DNA of 64,000 nt from B30-G6 sp964633115 (GTDB lineage Bacteria > Desulfobacterota > Desulfobacteria > Desulfobacterales > B30-G6). The stretch is from positions 1 to 64,000 of the forward strand of contig CAZWEO010000003.1 in assembly GCA_964633115.1 (NCBI GenBank), written 5' to 3'. This document shows positions 1 through 8,866 of the stretch, in pieces; position 1 is the stretch's first letter, and every line of letters starts with the position of its first letter. The position numbers were made by a program, and so were the translations under genes. The notes beneath the pieces are model-generated. The model ran no database searches. It saw nothing but the letters and a program-made list of their open reading frames with translations, and had not been told where the DNA came from.

Positions 1-220
1 CACGAACCTGTGATACATCATGCCTACCGCTCGAAATTTTATCCTCTCAAAACCACTGCTACCTGCATTGTATCATTCTCGGATCAGATTTTGATGTGGT
101 TGTGTTTTTCGTATATCGTGGGAAAATCCAAAAGAAAGGTCAAAATGGGTAGGCGCGCTAGTCGAAGGGAAGAAAATAGGTAGTCAAAGAATATCAATTG
201 GGTTTTAGAGCCTGGATGAG

Positions 221-607
221 TCAACCGCTTGTATATAAATCCGCTAGCACTTTTTCCACCGTGGCTATCAAATTTTCGAATTTAACGGGTTTGGTAAGAA
301 TTTGATGAGCACCTAAATCACTCGCCAAGGTTAAAAAACTCCCAGGTTGATTCATACTGCCGCCGCCTGAAATGGCGATAATTTTCACATTCGGATGTTC
401 CTTTCTCAGAATTGAAATTAGACGGCTGCCAGGCATCACCGGCATCAGAATATCTGTGATTACCAAATCGGTTGGGTTCTCCTTAAAAATGCGAATGCCC
501 TGCTTGCCGTTAGCAGCCGATACAACTTCATAGCCGGCGCGAACGAGCATCTTCCGCAATACGGATCGGACTTGTTGGTCGTCATCGATGATTAGGATGC
601 GTGCCAT
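221..607 (-). CDS. Stand-alone response-regulator receiver protein (CheY-like)
   Basis: A 128-residue single REC domain with no output domain. The acidic pocket is IIDDD (residues 6-10), the phosphoacceptor is the Asp in VITDILMP near residue 52, and the conserved Ser and Lys are seen in AISGGG and LTKPVKF. It should accept phosphate from a histidine kinase and act by protein contact. ATG at 607 is preceded by AGGTGA. It lies 114 nt downstream of the acidic-repeat/FGE-like gene on the same strand, so it is probably read from the same sigma-54 promoter at 4645-4660. Its kinase and target cannot be told from the sequence. Confidence 0.9.
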   Translation of the reverse strand: MARILIIDDDQQVRSVLRKMLVRAGYEVVSAANGKQGIRIFKENPTDLVITDILMPVMPGSRLISILRKEHPNVKIIAISGGGSMNQPGSFLTLASDLGAHQILTKPVKFENLIATVEKVLADLYTSG

Positions 608-721
608 AAATCACCTATTCTATTTAGAGTTATGTCCTAAGAGGATTCGTGGTAGGCCACAGGGCATCGTTAGACTTTATTATATGCCAACCAGATCCAA
701 TCCGTCAACCTAAGGGCTTCA

Positions 722-3700
722 CTAAAATGCAACACATCGAAATCCCAGCAAGTTCGAATGTCCATCAGAAGTCTGTTGAAATTGTGAAAAAAGTCCAATA
801 TCGGGTCCCGAAATCCAACTACCACCTTTAACAATATAGTAGGCGCTATGAGCGGCCCTGGCATCTCCGTTAGCGGTGCACGATGTCCATTCAAGAACAT
901 TACCCAAGGTATCGGCCACACCGAAACTATTAATAAATTCGAGGTAGCAGTCAACGGCGGTCGTGTCGCTAACGCCAGATTCTTCAATATTGCAGCCTTG
1001 ACTTTGCCATGCGTTTCCCCAGGGAAACACCAGGCTTTCCGTGGTTCTAGCGGCGGCTTCCCACTCCGTTTCTGATGGTAGGCGTTTGCCTGTCCAGGCT
1101 GCAAAGGCCATGGCATCTTGTAGGCTTACTTGGACAACGGGATGATTTCGCTTTTTATGAATGGTGCTACCAGGACCCCTGGGCTGATACCAACAAGCAC
1201 CTGCTATTGTTTGGTACTGGATATCGGCATGCCAAACTTTATGCTCTTGGCCGGTTTGCGGATCTGTAATGTGCTGGGATCGGCCTGTGTATACGGTTCC
1301 CTTACCTTGTTTTTCTGCTGTGGTTTGGTAGCCGGTTTTTTCGATAAAAAGTTCGAAAAGGGCATTGGTAACTGGGAATTTCCCAATATAGTATTCAGGT
1401 AGCTGCACAGATGCTTCGGATTTTTGCGTTCCTTTAGACTGTTTGTATCCCAATATATAGCCGCCAGCCGGAATTTTTACATATTGATTGTAGAACTTAT
1501 CCATTGCTGCCAAGGAACGATTAAATTCTTCAGCCAGAAGTTCGGCTTTTTGGGGATTCCGCGACCAATCTGGTATATCTTCAACACCCATGGCTTCCAC
1601 TCGATCAAGGCCATTGTCCGTTGATGGATTATCTGGAAGCATCTGATCGGCGATATTTGCCTCATTATATTGCTCACTCTCAGGGTTGTCATAGCCGCCT
1701 TCTGAGGCTTTATCCATGTGGGTTCCAGCAGTCCCATCAGTATTACCAGGACCGCCCATGTTCGTTTCACCACTGTCACCAGCAGATTCAACTGGCTCCT
1801 CATCGTCCACAAACTCAAGTTCCTCTAAATCGACTTCATTAACGAACTCAGGTTTTTCGAGTTCGTCATCATCGTCATCAGTCACAAACTCGAGTTCTTC
1901 AAGATCGACATCATCGTCGTCTTCAATCTCATCCTCAGCCACCAGATCAGATTCAGGATCGGTTGAAAGGAGGGCCCCGACTTGCTTATTGTCAGCGTCA
2001 CTTACACCAGGTCCACCACCGGCGCTGTCATCACTTGCTATATTAGTATCTGGGCCGTCGTGTGCAGTTCCATCATCACCATTGCCAGCACCCCTACCTA
2101 AACCCTTACCTCCGCCAGCGTTGGTGACACCATTATCACCGGTAAGACTGTCGATGTTCGCGCTACCACTATCCTCATTTCCATTGGAGAGATCGGTGTC
2201 ATCAACGAATTCAAGTTCTTCCAAATCGACGTCACTGACGAACTCAGGTTCTTCGAGTTCGTCATCGTCGTCCTCAACATCTTCAAAGTCTTGGATCTCG
2301 TCCTCATCTACAAGTTCGAGTTCGGGCTCGTGTGATGTGGCCCCATCATCGTCGCCATTACCACTACCTAAATCCTCAATCTGGCCGCCATTGGCGGTAG
2401 CATCCTCACCTATAGCATTTCCTATACCAGTACTATCGCTATCTCCGTCATTGATGCCATCATTACCACTTCCGATACCTTTCCCGGGGCCGGCATCTTC
2501 GACAGCATCATCGCCGGAATCGTTGTATAGGCCTGCACTGCCGCCGCCGCGGCCTTCACCTTCGCTATCGGCCAAATCGGCGCCATCTACGAGCTCGAGC
2601 TCTTCTAAATCTACTTCGTCGTCTTCTATATCCTCGATGTCATCTGCATCAGGAAATTCAGATTCAGGTGCGTTTGATTGAGCATCATCAACTAGATCGC
2701 GACTAGGAGCACTAGATCCAGATTCAACATCGTTAGCGTCAGCATTTGCCAGGTCGGCGTCATCAACGAATTCAAGTTCATCGAATTCATCGTCTTGAAT
2801 CTCATCCTCAGTTGCCAGTTCGTGTTCAGGATCGGCTGATAGCGCAGTATCGACGTGTTGATTGCCAGAGTCACTTAATCCAGGCCCAATACCGTCGCCA
2901 TCAACACTTGCTAGATTATTACCTCGGCCGACGTTGGTGGCTCCACCCTCACCATTATCTATTTCATTACCCTGGGTGGAATTGCCGTCGGCTGCATCTC
3001 CTGCCCGGCCTGCTTGTCCTTCGTTGCTGCCATCCCCCTCGCCATTGGAGAGATCAGCGTCGTCTACAAACTCAAGTTCCTCCAGATCGTCTTCGTCATC
3101 ATTCAAGAACTCAGGTTCTTCTTCCTCGATGTCATCGAGTTCCTGGTCTTCGCCGATGATATCGACATCGACATCGTCGTCCTCAATATCTTCAAAGCCT
3201 TGAATCTCGTCCTCATCTACAAGTTCGAGCACGGGATCGTTTGATGCGGCCTTATCTCCAGCACCATCACCGCTCCCCAAACGAGTACCTTGGCCGACAT
3301 TGGCGGTACCATCCTCACCTATAGTATTTCCTGTATCCGTGTTATCGCTATCTCCGTCATCGATGCCATTGCCACTTCCGAAATCTTTTCCTGGGCCGGC
3401 ATCTTGGGCAATATTATCGCTGGCCGAGTCGCAGATCCCTGCGCTACCATCATCCCCCTCGCTGCTGACTGGATCGACATCATCCACGAACTCAAGCTCT
3501 TCAAGTTCATCGTCGTCAATATCTTCGATGTCTTCGGTATCAACCAATTCGGTTTCAGGATCATCTGAAGCGACATCATCCCCGTCGCCATTACCGTTTC
3601 CTAAATCCTTGCCCTGTCCAGCATTGGCGCTTTTATCCTCGCCGGCTAGGCTGTCGATGCCCGTGTTGCCGCCGTTCCCTTCATCATTGAGGAGATCAGC

Positions 3701-4609
3701 ATCATCCTCGAACTCGAGTTCTTCCGGTTCATCTTCATCCACATCCTCAGGTTCCTCGGGTTCTTCGTATTCAACCTCCTCGATCTCATCCACATCAACG
3801 GGCTGTGAGCCTAAATCGGATATCGCTGCCAATTCGCTATTGCCGGTAGCCATACCTTGACCCATCCCGGCCGAGCCTCCCATTTCAGCCGTATCCTGGC
3901 TTTTTGGTTCGACAGTCTCATTATCTGGTTCTGATAAATCAGCTGATTTTGGGGCTATTTCTTGTGTGGCAGCATCTCTATCTTCACTGGACTCTCCAAC
4001 ACTGCCATAACCGGAATCGATTCCCTCACTTGGTCTTTTGCCTTCATTGTCGGATTGAAACCCATCCGAGCTAATTTTTTCGGTAATCCCATCAATGACG
4101 GATTTTAGCTCAGTGACAAAATGTTGACGGTCTGCACTTTCATTTGTCGCATTTTCATTCAAATTTGAAAGCATCCCGTCAACCATTTGCAAAATTTTTG
4201 TAATTTCGTCGAGGCTGGCGGGCGTATCTCGGGGTAATTTGTCCAGGAATTCATTCAGGACCTTGTCCTTGGCTTCGTCGGACATCACAAAAATATTGTC
4301 GTTGCTTACCTGAAGACCATCCGGATTTTTACCATTCGAGCCGAGTTTTTTTAGATCGATATTAACGGAAGACCGCACACTGCTTAGGTTTTTCTGCTTT
4401 TTCCTGATCAGGACACTATCGTCGCCGGTTTGCCAAAGCGCCTGTATAAGGGCCTCGGCAGGAATTATCTGCAGTGTGCGAACCGTGTCCGCATCATTAT
4501 AATATTGCATTATCGCCTGAACCAGTCGGCTTTTCAGCGATTTCGCACTGGGATAGGGCAGGTTGGATACTACCTGCTGAATATTTTGGAGAGAGATAAT
4601 GGCTGCCAT
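722..4609 (-). CDS. Large acidic-repeat protein with C-terminal formylglycine-generating-enzyme-like (SUMF1/FGE-sulfatase) domain
   Basis: A 1295-residue protein in three parts. Residues 1-250 are ordinary sequence that I do not recognise. Residues about 260-960 are an extreme low-complexity region of Asp/Glu/Gly/Ser/Asn built on repeats of EELEFVDDADL followed by Gly/Asn/Asp-rich spacers. Residues about 1040-1295 form an FGE/SUMF1 fold: IPAGGY, HPVVQVSLQDAMAFAAWTGK, RLPSETEWEAAAR, GNVLEW, VKGGSW and the terminal GFRC. FGE-family domains include copper oxidases and many non-catalytic or ergothioneine-type relatives, so an enzyme activity is not assured. No signal peptide is visible at the N-terminus. 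ATG at 4609 follows AAGG, and a sigma-54 promoter lies about 25 nt before it. The repeat DNA leaves long serine-rich open frames on the other strand, which are not genes. Confidence 0.85.
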   Translation of the reverse strand: MAAIISLQNIQQVVSNLPYPSAKSLKSRLVQAIMQYYNDADTVRTLQIIPAEALIQALWQTGDDSVLIRKKQKNLSSVRSSVNIDLKKLGSNGKNPDGLQVSNDNIFVMSDEAKDKVLNEFLDKLPRDTPASLDEITKILQMVDGMLSNLNENATNESADRQHFVTELKSVIDGITEKISSDGFQSDNEGKRPSEGIDSGYGSVGESSEDRDAATQEIAPKSADLSEPDNETVEPKSQDTAEMGGSAGMGQGMATGNSELAAISDLGSQPVDVDEIEEVEYEEPEEPEDVDEDEPEELEFEDDADLLNDEGNGGNTGIDSLAGEDKSANAGQGKDLGNGNGDGDDVASDDPETELVDTEDIEDIDDDELEELEFVDDVDPVSSEGDDGSAGICDSASDNIAQDAGPGKDFGSGNGIDDGDSDNTDTGNTIGEDGTANVGQGTRLGSGDGAGDKAASNDPVLELVDEDEIQGFEDIEDDDVDVDIIGEDQELDDIEEEEPEFLNDDEDDLEELEFVDDADLSNGEGDGSNEGQAGRAGDAADGNSTQGNEIDNGEGGATNVGRGNNLASVDGDGIGPGLSDSGNQHVDTALSADPEHELATEDEIQDDEFDELEFVDDADLANADANDVESGSSAPSRDLVDDAQSNAPESEFPDADDIEDIEDDEVDLEELELVDGADLADSEGEGRGGGSAGLYNDSGDDAVEDAGPGKGIGSGNDGINDGDSDSTGIGNAIGEDATANGGQIEDLGSGNGDDDGATSHEPELELVDEDEIQDFEDVEDDDDELEEPEFVSDVDLEELEFVDDTDLSNGNEDSGSANIDSLTGDNGVTNAGGGKGLGRGAGNGDDGTAHDGPDTNIASDDSAGGGPGVSDADNKQVGALLSTDPESDLVAEDEIEDDDDVDLEELEFVTDDDDDELEKPEFVNEVDLEELEFVDDEEPVESAGDSGETNMGGPGNTDGTAGTHMDKASEGGYDNPESEQYNEANIADQMLPDNPSTDNGLDRVEAMGVEDIPDWSRNPQKAELLAEEFNRSLAAMDKFYNQYVKIPAGGYILGYKQSKGTQKSEASVQLPEYYIGKFPVTNALFELFIEKTGYQTTAEKQGKGTVYTGRSQHITDPQTGQEHKVWHADIQYQTIAGACWYQPRGPGSTIHKKRNHPVVQVSLQDAMAFAAWTGKRLPSETEWEAAARTTESLVFPWGNAWQSQGCNIEESGVSDTTAVDCYLEFINSFGVADTLGNVLEWTSCTANGDARAAHSAYYIVKGGSWISGPDIGLFSQFQQTSDGHSNLLGFRCVAF
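2160..3760 (-). repeat. Degenerate coding repeats (EELEFVDD units)
   Basis: The acidic part of the FGE-like gene repeats related DNA units encoding LEELEFVDDADL with interspersed DGDG/GNG linkers. Units visible in translation include EELEFEDDADLLN, EELEFVDDVDP, EELEFVDDADLSN, DELEFVDDADLAN, EELELVDGADLAD and EELEFVDDTDLSN. Spacing is irregular (about 80-300 nt). Such arrays are prone to length change by recombination. More units continue to about 1800. Confidence 0.7.
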
Positions 4610-4644
4610 GAAACTTTACCTTATAATTCCTAGAAAAAAAATGT

Positions 4645-4660
4645 TGCAAAACTCATACCA
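4645..4660 (-). promoter_or_regulatory. Sigma-54 (-24/-12) promoter of the acidic-repeat/FGE gene
   Basis: Minus-strand TGGTAT-GAGTT-TTGCA, with exact GG/GC spacing. Predicted start near 4634, about 25 nt before the ATG at 4609. Confidence 0.75.
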
Positions 4661-4686
4661 AATTTAACTTTGAGTCTATGACTTGT

Positions 4687-4702
4687 TGGTATGAGATTTG
4701 CT
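4687..4702 (+). promoter_or_regulatory. Sigma-54 (-24/-12) promoter of the 4918-6807 gene pair
   Basis: TGGTAT-GAGAT-TTGCT with correct spacing. Predicted start near 4713, which gives an unusually long leader of about 205 nt before the ATG at 4918. It lies back to back with the leftward promoter, 26 bp apart. Confidence 0.7.
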
Positions 4703-4753
4703 TGAATATTCATAATCATAATGACATCTTTTTATGGGACAAGTTGGATCCAC

Positions 4754-4867
4754 TAAATTTGAATTCCCCGCTGCGACTCGACTTGAGAACCACGAGTGAG
4801 CCTCGGTCGAACTCCTTGCCGACAAGTATTGCAGGGTGAGATGAATTCAATTTTTAGATTAAGATCC
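4754..4867. repeat. Dispersed intergenic repeat, copy A
   Basis: The ends are TAAATTTGAATTCCCCGCTGC and GATGAATTCAA...GATTAAGATCC, so the outer arms are inverted (TTTGAATTC / GAATTCAA). The same arms recur at 11807-11910 and 55465-55525 with different centres. Similarity to the 55 kb copy runs on through GATTAAGATCC and a GAAAG a little further right. Confidence 0.6.
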
Positions 4868-4917
4868 ATTTATTGTGAAAGAGTAATACCGGACTTTTAA
4901 ATAATAGAGGTGGGTTA

Positions 4918-5220
4918 ATGAAAATTACTAATGACGAAGTTATCAAGACCGGCGAGCAGGAACTGATCGATTCTATAAATGGCGAACTGGATTGGGAAGT
5001 CATGGAAGACATTTTCAAGAATCAGCACCAACTGGAAATTGGGGAAGATGTTGAATATAGAAGCGGAGATCTGGTTGTTCATGACAACCAGGTAGCCTAT
5101 CAGCTGGAATTTGAAGTTAAGGTGAAGCTGTCAATTCTGGTGGATAGAGACGGCAACTACCTAGCATTTACCAATGATTCTGCCTCCGAGGAAGAACCGA
5201 AAACGACTGAAAAACAATAA
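4918..5220 (+). CDS. Conserved-looking small acidic hypothetical protein
   Basis: A 100-residue protein I do not recognise. It is acidic, with alternating hydrophobic beta-like stretches (DLVVHDNQVAYQLEFEVKVK, LSILVDRDGNYLAF) and a charged tail (EEEPKTTEKQ), suggesting a small soluble alpha/beta protein. There is no signal peptide or membrane segment. ATG at 4918 has a clear GAGGTGG site in front. It is the first gene behind the sigma-54 promoter at 4687-4702 and is followed 69 nt later by the zinc-ribbon gene. A perfect 8-bp inverted repeat lies inside the gene at 5071-5091. The function is unknown. Confidence 0.75.
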   Translation: MKITNDEVIKTGEQELIDSINGELDWEVMEDIFKNQHQLEIGEDVEYRSGDLVVHDNQVAYQLEFEVKVKLSILVDRDGNYLAFTNDSASEEEPKTTEKQ

Positions 5221-5289
5221 TCACCTTCAATTCGACTTTGGTACGAAAAGATATTTTTGAGATAGATTCTAACAAGAAATGGTTTACAA

Positions 5290-6807
5290 GTGTACGAAAA
5301 CATGGACAATATTCGACAAAGATTTGATCAGACCTTAGCAGGTCATTTGGAACGGTTGCTGGGCACCCAATCCGGTGTAGCTGATCTGCCCTATAATTTA
5401 TTGAATATCTCGTTGGTTATTTTCCTGGCAGAGCAGGCTGCTAACATGCGCGATCAGATGATCTCAGCCGATGATCGCTATACCCGTAAGGCATTGTATA
5501 CGGAGCTGGCTGAAATTGGGCTCGGATCCAAACCTCATTTTTATCAAGCAATTGATGATATGTTCAACAGAGCATATCTTTTTGAAGATGATTCGGGGCG
5601 GCTGATGGCCGGCGAGGCGTTAATCGAGATGGCCCAGCTCTTGGACTCTGTCCTGCCGAATATGCCGGGATTGAGCCTGATTGCCTATGTGGCCCAAACA
5701 CTGGATGAGGCGGTTTCCGGTAGAAAAACTCTCGAAGATGCTGTGAGTCAATTTGATCAGACGCTTTCCTTGCATGGTGTCTGCCTAACAAACACGCAAG
5801 ATCCCACTCCTGAACAAGATAAGCCAAAAGAAAAATTTGATAAAAAGCGTACTAGCGTGGCGATATCCAATGAAGTATCCAAGCGCTTGATTAAATCCCG
5901 CCGCCAGCAAGTCGAATGCGAGCCTACCCGGCAATCCAAGGTCCTGTCTTCCAAAAACCAAATGCAAATCAAGCCTGTGGCCTTTGGCAAGGTAGAAGAG
6001 GTTGCAGAAGCCGATCCTGAAAAAATTCAGGAACAAGCCGTCACGCCAGGCCCTACTGAAGAAGTTCAAGATCCTGATAATAAAGAAGAGGGAATGGCGG
6101 ACATCGACGCTGAAGTCCCATCCGAAGCAATCCTAGAGAGCGATATAGACGTGCCTGCTGTCGAAATAGAATCTCAGGACGATCGGCATCTAAAAAGTTT
6201 TGCATCTGAAAATGATCTGGCTAATACCGAACCATCACCGGAAAAATCCGCAGTGGGCAAAAACCCAAGCGCTCCGCTTGAGCATGATCCATCAGAAATA
6301 GATACCTTGGTTGGAGAATCAAATCCAGCGTCTGTGCCGCAAAACGAAGATTTGCAAGCCCCGCAGTCACCAATCCAGGCTGATGCGACAAGGCCAGATC
6401 AATTGGATCCAATAGACGAAGCCATCGAAGAGGAAATCAACAGGTTCGAAACCGACTTGGCCATGCAGTGCCCCATCTGCAAATCAGCCCGCATCATCGC
6501 GGAGCTTACCACAAAGGGTAAAGAATATTATAAATGCCCCAATAAATCCTGCAATTTTGTCAGCTGGGGTAAGCCGTTTCATAACGAGTGCCCGCGCTGC
6601 CACAACCCTTTTTTAATAGAGGCTCAGAAAAATGGAGTCATTGTATTAAAATGTCCACGGGCCACCTGCAACTACTGGCAAGGCGGCTCTGAAACCCGGG
6701 ATCCATCGCAACATAACTCAAAAACTCAAATGCGTTCCTCAAAACCTGTTAAACCTAAACGTCGCCGCAGGGTGGTCAAACGTCGGGTGGTACGCAGGAA
6801 AAAATAA
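5290..6807 (+). CDS. Hypothetical protein with acidic linker, two C-terminal zinc ribbons and a basic tail
   Basis: A 505-residue protein. Residues 1-165 form a probably helical domain that I do not recognise. Residues about 165-390 are a Glu/Pro/Asp-rich linker. Residues about 393-470 hold two C4 zinc ribbons, CPICKSARII...CPNKSC and CPRCHNPFLI...CPRATC, of the type found at the C-terminus of DNA topoisomerase I. The last 25 residues are strongly basic (KPKRRRRVVKRRVVRRKK), which suggests nucleic-acid or polyphosphate contact. The first codon is GTG at 5290 or ATG at 5302; neither has a decisive ribosome site. It appears to share the sigma-54 promoter of the preceding small gene. It converges on the adenylate cyclase gene with 56 nt between and no obvious terminator. 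Confidence 0.8.
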   Translation: MYENMDNIRQRFDQTLAGHLERLLGTQSGVADLPYNLLNISLVIFLAEQAANMRDQMISADDRYTRKALYTELAEIGLGSKPHFYQAIDDMFNRAYLFEDDSGRLMAGEALIEMAQLLDSVLPNMPGLSLIAYVAQTLDEAVSGRKTLEDAVSQFDQTLSLHGVCLTNTQDPTPEQDKPKEKFDKKRTSVAISNEVSKRLIKSRRQQVECEPTRQSKVLSSKNQMQIKPVAFGKVEEVAEADPEKIQEQAVTPGPTEEVQDPDNKEEGMADIDAEVPSEAILESDIDVPAVEIESQDDRHLKSFASENDLANTEPSPEKSAVGKNPSAPLEHDPSEIDTLVGESNPASVPQNEDLQAPQSPIQADATRPDQLDPIDEAIEEEINRFETDLAMQCPICKSARIIAELTTKGKEYYKCPNKSCNFVSWGKPFHNECPRCHNPFLIEAQKNGVIVLKCPRATCNYWQGGSETRDPSQHNSKTQMRSSKPVKPKRRRRVVKRRVVRRKK

Positions 6808-6863
6808 GCGCCACCAATTTTAAAAATATCATCGGTGTAATTTATTCCATATTGGATTTCGTT

Positions 6864-8822
6864 CTACTTAGCGGGTATAATGGCTTGGTATATCTCTTTG
6901 CGGATGGATGTGGTTTGGAGCCGTTTGGGGATATGCAGACGGAGCCTTGCGGTCGGATCTTTGACATCCATACCATTGAGAGCATCTCGCGTGACTTGGA
7001 TGGCCTTACTCAGCCGATAGGTTTCAGTAAATAATTCACCCCAGGTATTATTATGAATAATGTCTGTTCCGGACATTTCGTCCAGGCCTGGAATTTTTTC
7101 CAGGTTAGCCACCATCATGATCTGGTTAAAGCGAGCGTCCTCCTGGAGTCTGGTACCCATCTTAATTTGAGACAGCGCCGGCAAGAAATAGGCATGCATG
7201 TGTTTGAGCAGGTCAATTAAATCATTCACATTGAGGCCCGATGGATTCGGCGCCATTTCAATCTCAGTGCGATGATAGTCATAGAGACCATTGGTTACCA
7301 ACCAGGCCGCCATTCTAGCGACCCGTCGCGATTTAAAAATGATAGATTGTTTACCCAGTTTTTCAAACGGGTACCGGGTGGCATCATACAGATGCCAAAC
7401 TGGCTTTCCATTACGGCTTTTATCCAAGCGGAAAATACATCTTTCGAGGATCAAGCCGCCTTTTTTTAGGAAGGGATTTAACTGAATTTTGTTTTTATGT
7501 TTGGCAAATAGGACATGGATTTTGCGACCCAACAGGGTCAAATCATGATCATTGATCGTTTGAGGGCCGTCCTGGGGGCTTTCCTGTCTAAGCTGCTTGT
7601 AAGTTGAAGAGAAAAATGCGTTTATTTTGGTGGCAAATTTTAGCTGACGGATGTAGCTCCAGTTTTCTATTTGATTTAGATCCTCGCATAGATTGAGCGA
7701 CCAGCGCCACTCTTTTAATAAGGCTTTAAAGGCTTGGGTTTGATAGTCGGGTCGTTTGGATATCAATTTTAGCCGATTGAGCTTGGGTTGGGTTTTGATG
7801 TAAAAGGCTTTGCGCAGAAGCTCCATACGATCATATTTATGGGTTTGATTATAGTATTTCAGGATGGTTTCCAGCATCAGCAAATAGGGATCCAGTTCGA
7901 GAATCGATTGGCGACCTTCAAAAACACGTTTTTTTATGACATCGCAAAGTAGGGGCCCTTCAAATTTTTCGGAAAGATAACTTTCCATCATGGCCATTTT
8001 GATAAGGGCCTTGAAAGGATTGTTGATGCCTTTACTAAGATGCCAAAGGGTTGTGCCTAAGAACTCTTCCCGTGGAATATCTCCCAGGTAACCCAGCTCC
8101 ACAAAATCATCGCGGTCGTACTGGTTCTGTTGAGTCCATTGGGCCCAATATTGCTGATAGACTTCCTGACTTATGGCTGGGGGTACTACCCACCAAAAAG
8201 GGATCTTGCCACAAACCAGTAACATGGTTCGATAGAATTCCTCTTTGAGGAACTTCTTTTGACTGGATCCGGCACTTTCTTCATTGACCCTACCAAAATC
8301 ATCGTTGCGGATATCCTGGATTTGCATGATAAAGAAATGGGTTTCCACATCAAACTGGATCTGGCACCAACGGGATATTTTTTCAGTTTTACGATGTAGT
8401 TTTTGAATATCTGCTGTGGTGGAGTGCTCGGCGCCCACACAAACCCAAAAATCGTAATCAGACTCCTGGTTCTGGGTAACTGTACCGATACTGCCCATTA
8501 CCAAAAGAGACTCGATGATAGGCCGCTTGATGAGATGTCGCTGATAGGCAATTTTAAGTTTACGTGCTTCCGGGAAATAATGAGTGATTCGCTTTTTGAG
8601 ACTTTTGGCTGAGCCGACAGCATGCACGCCGCACGCGTTATCCCCATCGGGAATATATCCAGGCAGGAGGGGATCATTGAGACTTAAAAGTGCAGGGATG
8701 ATTTCAAATGCAACCGGCGCGCCTTGGGGGCTCAGATCGTAGGCGCATTTACGTCGCATTTTAACATAATTAAGAAAGAGTTGTTTATATCTTCGTATAT
8801 TATTGGTTTTTAATTCAACCAC
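6864..8822 (-). CDS. cyaA: Class I adenylate cyclase
   Basis: A 652-residue protein that should make cAMP from ATP in the cytoplasm. The N-terminus has the class I signature LNDPLLPGY (residues 48-56). The nucleotidyltransferase core is GSIGTVTQNQESDYDFWVC, with Gly110-Ser111 and the metal-binding pair Asp122/Asp124. The enterobacterial enzyme is about 850 residues; this one covers the catalytic part and has a shorter C-terminus, lacking an obvious full regulatory region. The start is GTG at 8822, supported by AAAGGA upstream; no better ATG is available. It lies 44 nt behind the putative cysteine hydrolase gene on the same strand and so is probably driven by the sigma-54 promoter at 9925-9940. 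That would place cAMP synthesis under the same control as the flagellum. The symbol is by family, not by demonstrated orthology. Confidence 0.85.
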   Translation of the reverse strand: MVELKTNNIRRYKQLFLNYVKMRRKCAYDLSPQGAPVAFEIIPALLSLNDPLLPGYIPDGDNACGVHAVGSAKSLKKRITHYFPEARKLKIAYQRHLIKRPIIESLLVMGSIGTVTQNQESDYDFWVCVGAEHSTTADIQKLHRKTEKISRWCQIQFDVETHFFIMQIQDIRNDDFGRVNEESAGSSQKKFLKEEFYRTMLLVCGKIPFWWVVPPAISQEVYQQYWAQWTQQNQYDRDDFVELGYLGDIPREEFLGTTLWHLSKGINNPFKALIKMAMMESYLSEKFEGPLLCDVIKKRVFEGRQSILELDPYLLMLETILKYYNQTHKYDRMELLRKAFYIKTQPKLNRLKLISKRPDYQTQAFKALLKEWRWSLNLCEDLNQIENWSYIRQLKFATKINAFFSSTYKQLRQESPQDGPQTINDHDLTLLGRKIHVLFAKHKNKIQLNPFLKKGGLILERCIFRLDKSRNGKPVWHLYDATRYPFEKLGKQSIIFKSRRVARMAAWLVTNGLYDYHRTEIEMAPNPSGLNVNDLIDLLKHMHAYFLPALSQIKMGTRLQEDARFNQIMMVANLEKIPGLDEMSGTDIIHNNTWGELFTETYRLSKAIQVTRDALNGMDVKDPTARLRLHIPKRLQTTSIRKEIYQAIIPAK

Positions 8823-8866
8823 GATTGGTCCTTTTTTGATTTTTAAGCATATATTTTTTCCATTGA

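Larger units (their letters stand above)
4610..4917. other. Intergenic region with divergent sigma-54 promoters and a repeat copy
   Basis: About 300 nt between two divergent genes. It holds back-to-back -24/-12 promoters (4645-4660 minus, 4687-4702 plus) and copy A of a dispersed palindromic repeat (4754-4867) that falls in the long leader of the rightward transcript. No open frame of interest is present. Confidence 0.7.

Noticed and set aside
1716..3860. Long serine-rich open frames on the plus strand (up to about 320 codons)
   Set aside because: They are the antisense of the Asp/Glu codons in the acidic repeat gene; composition is a shadow effect and no start sites or family features exist.
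5071..5091. Perfect 8-bp inverted repeat inside the 100-residue gene as an operator
   Set aside because: It lies in coding sequence downstream of the promoter, is not of the shared TGTCA type, and may be chance.
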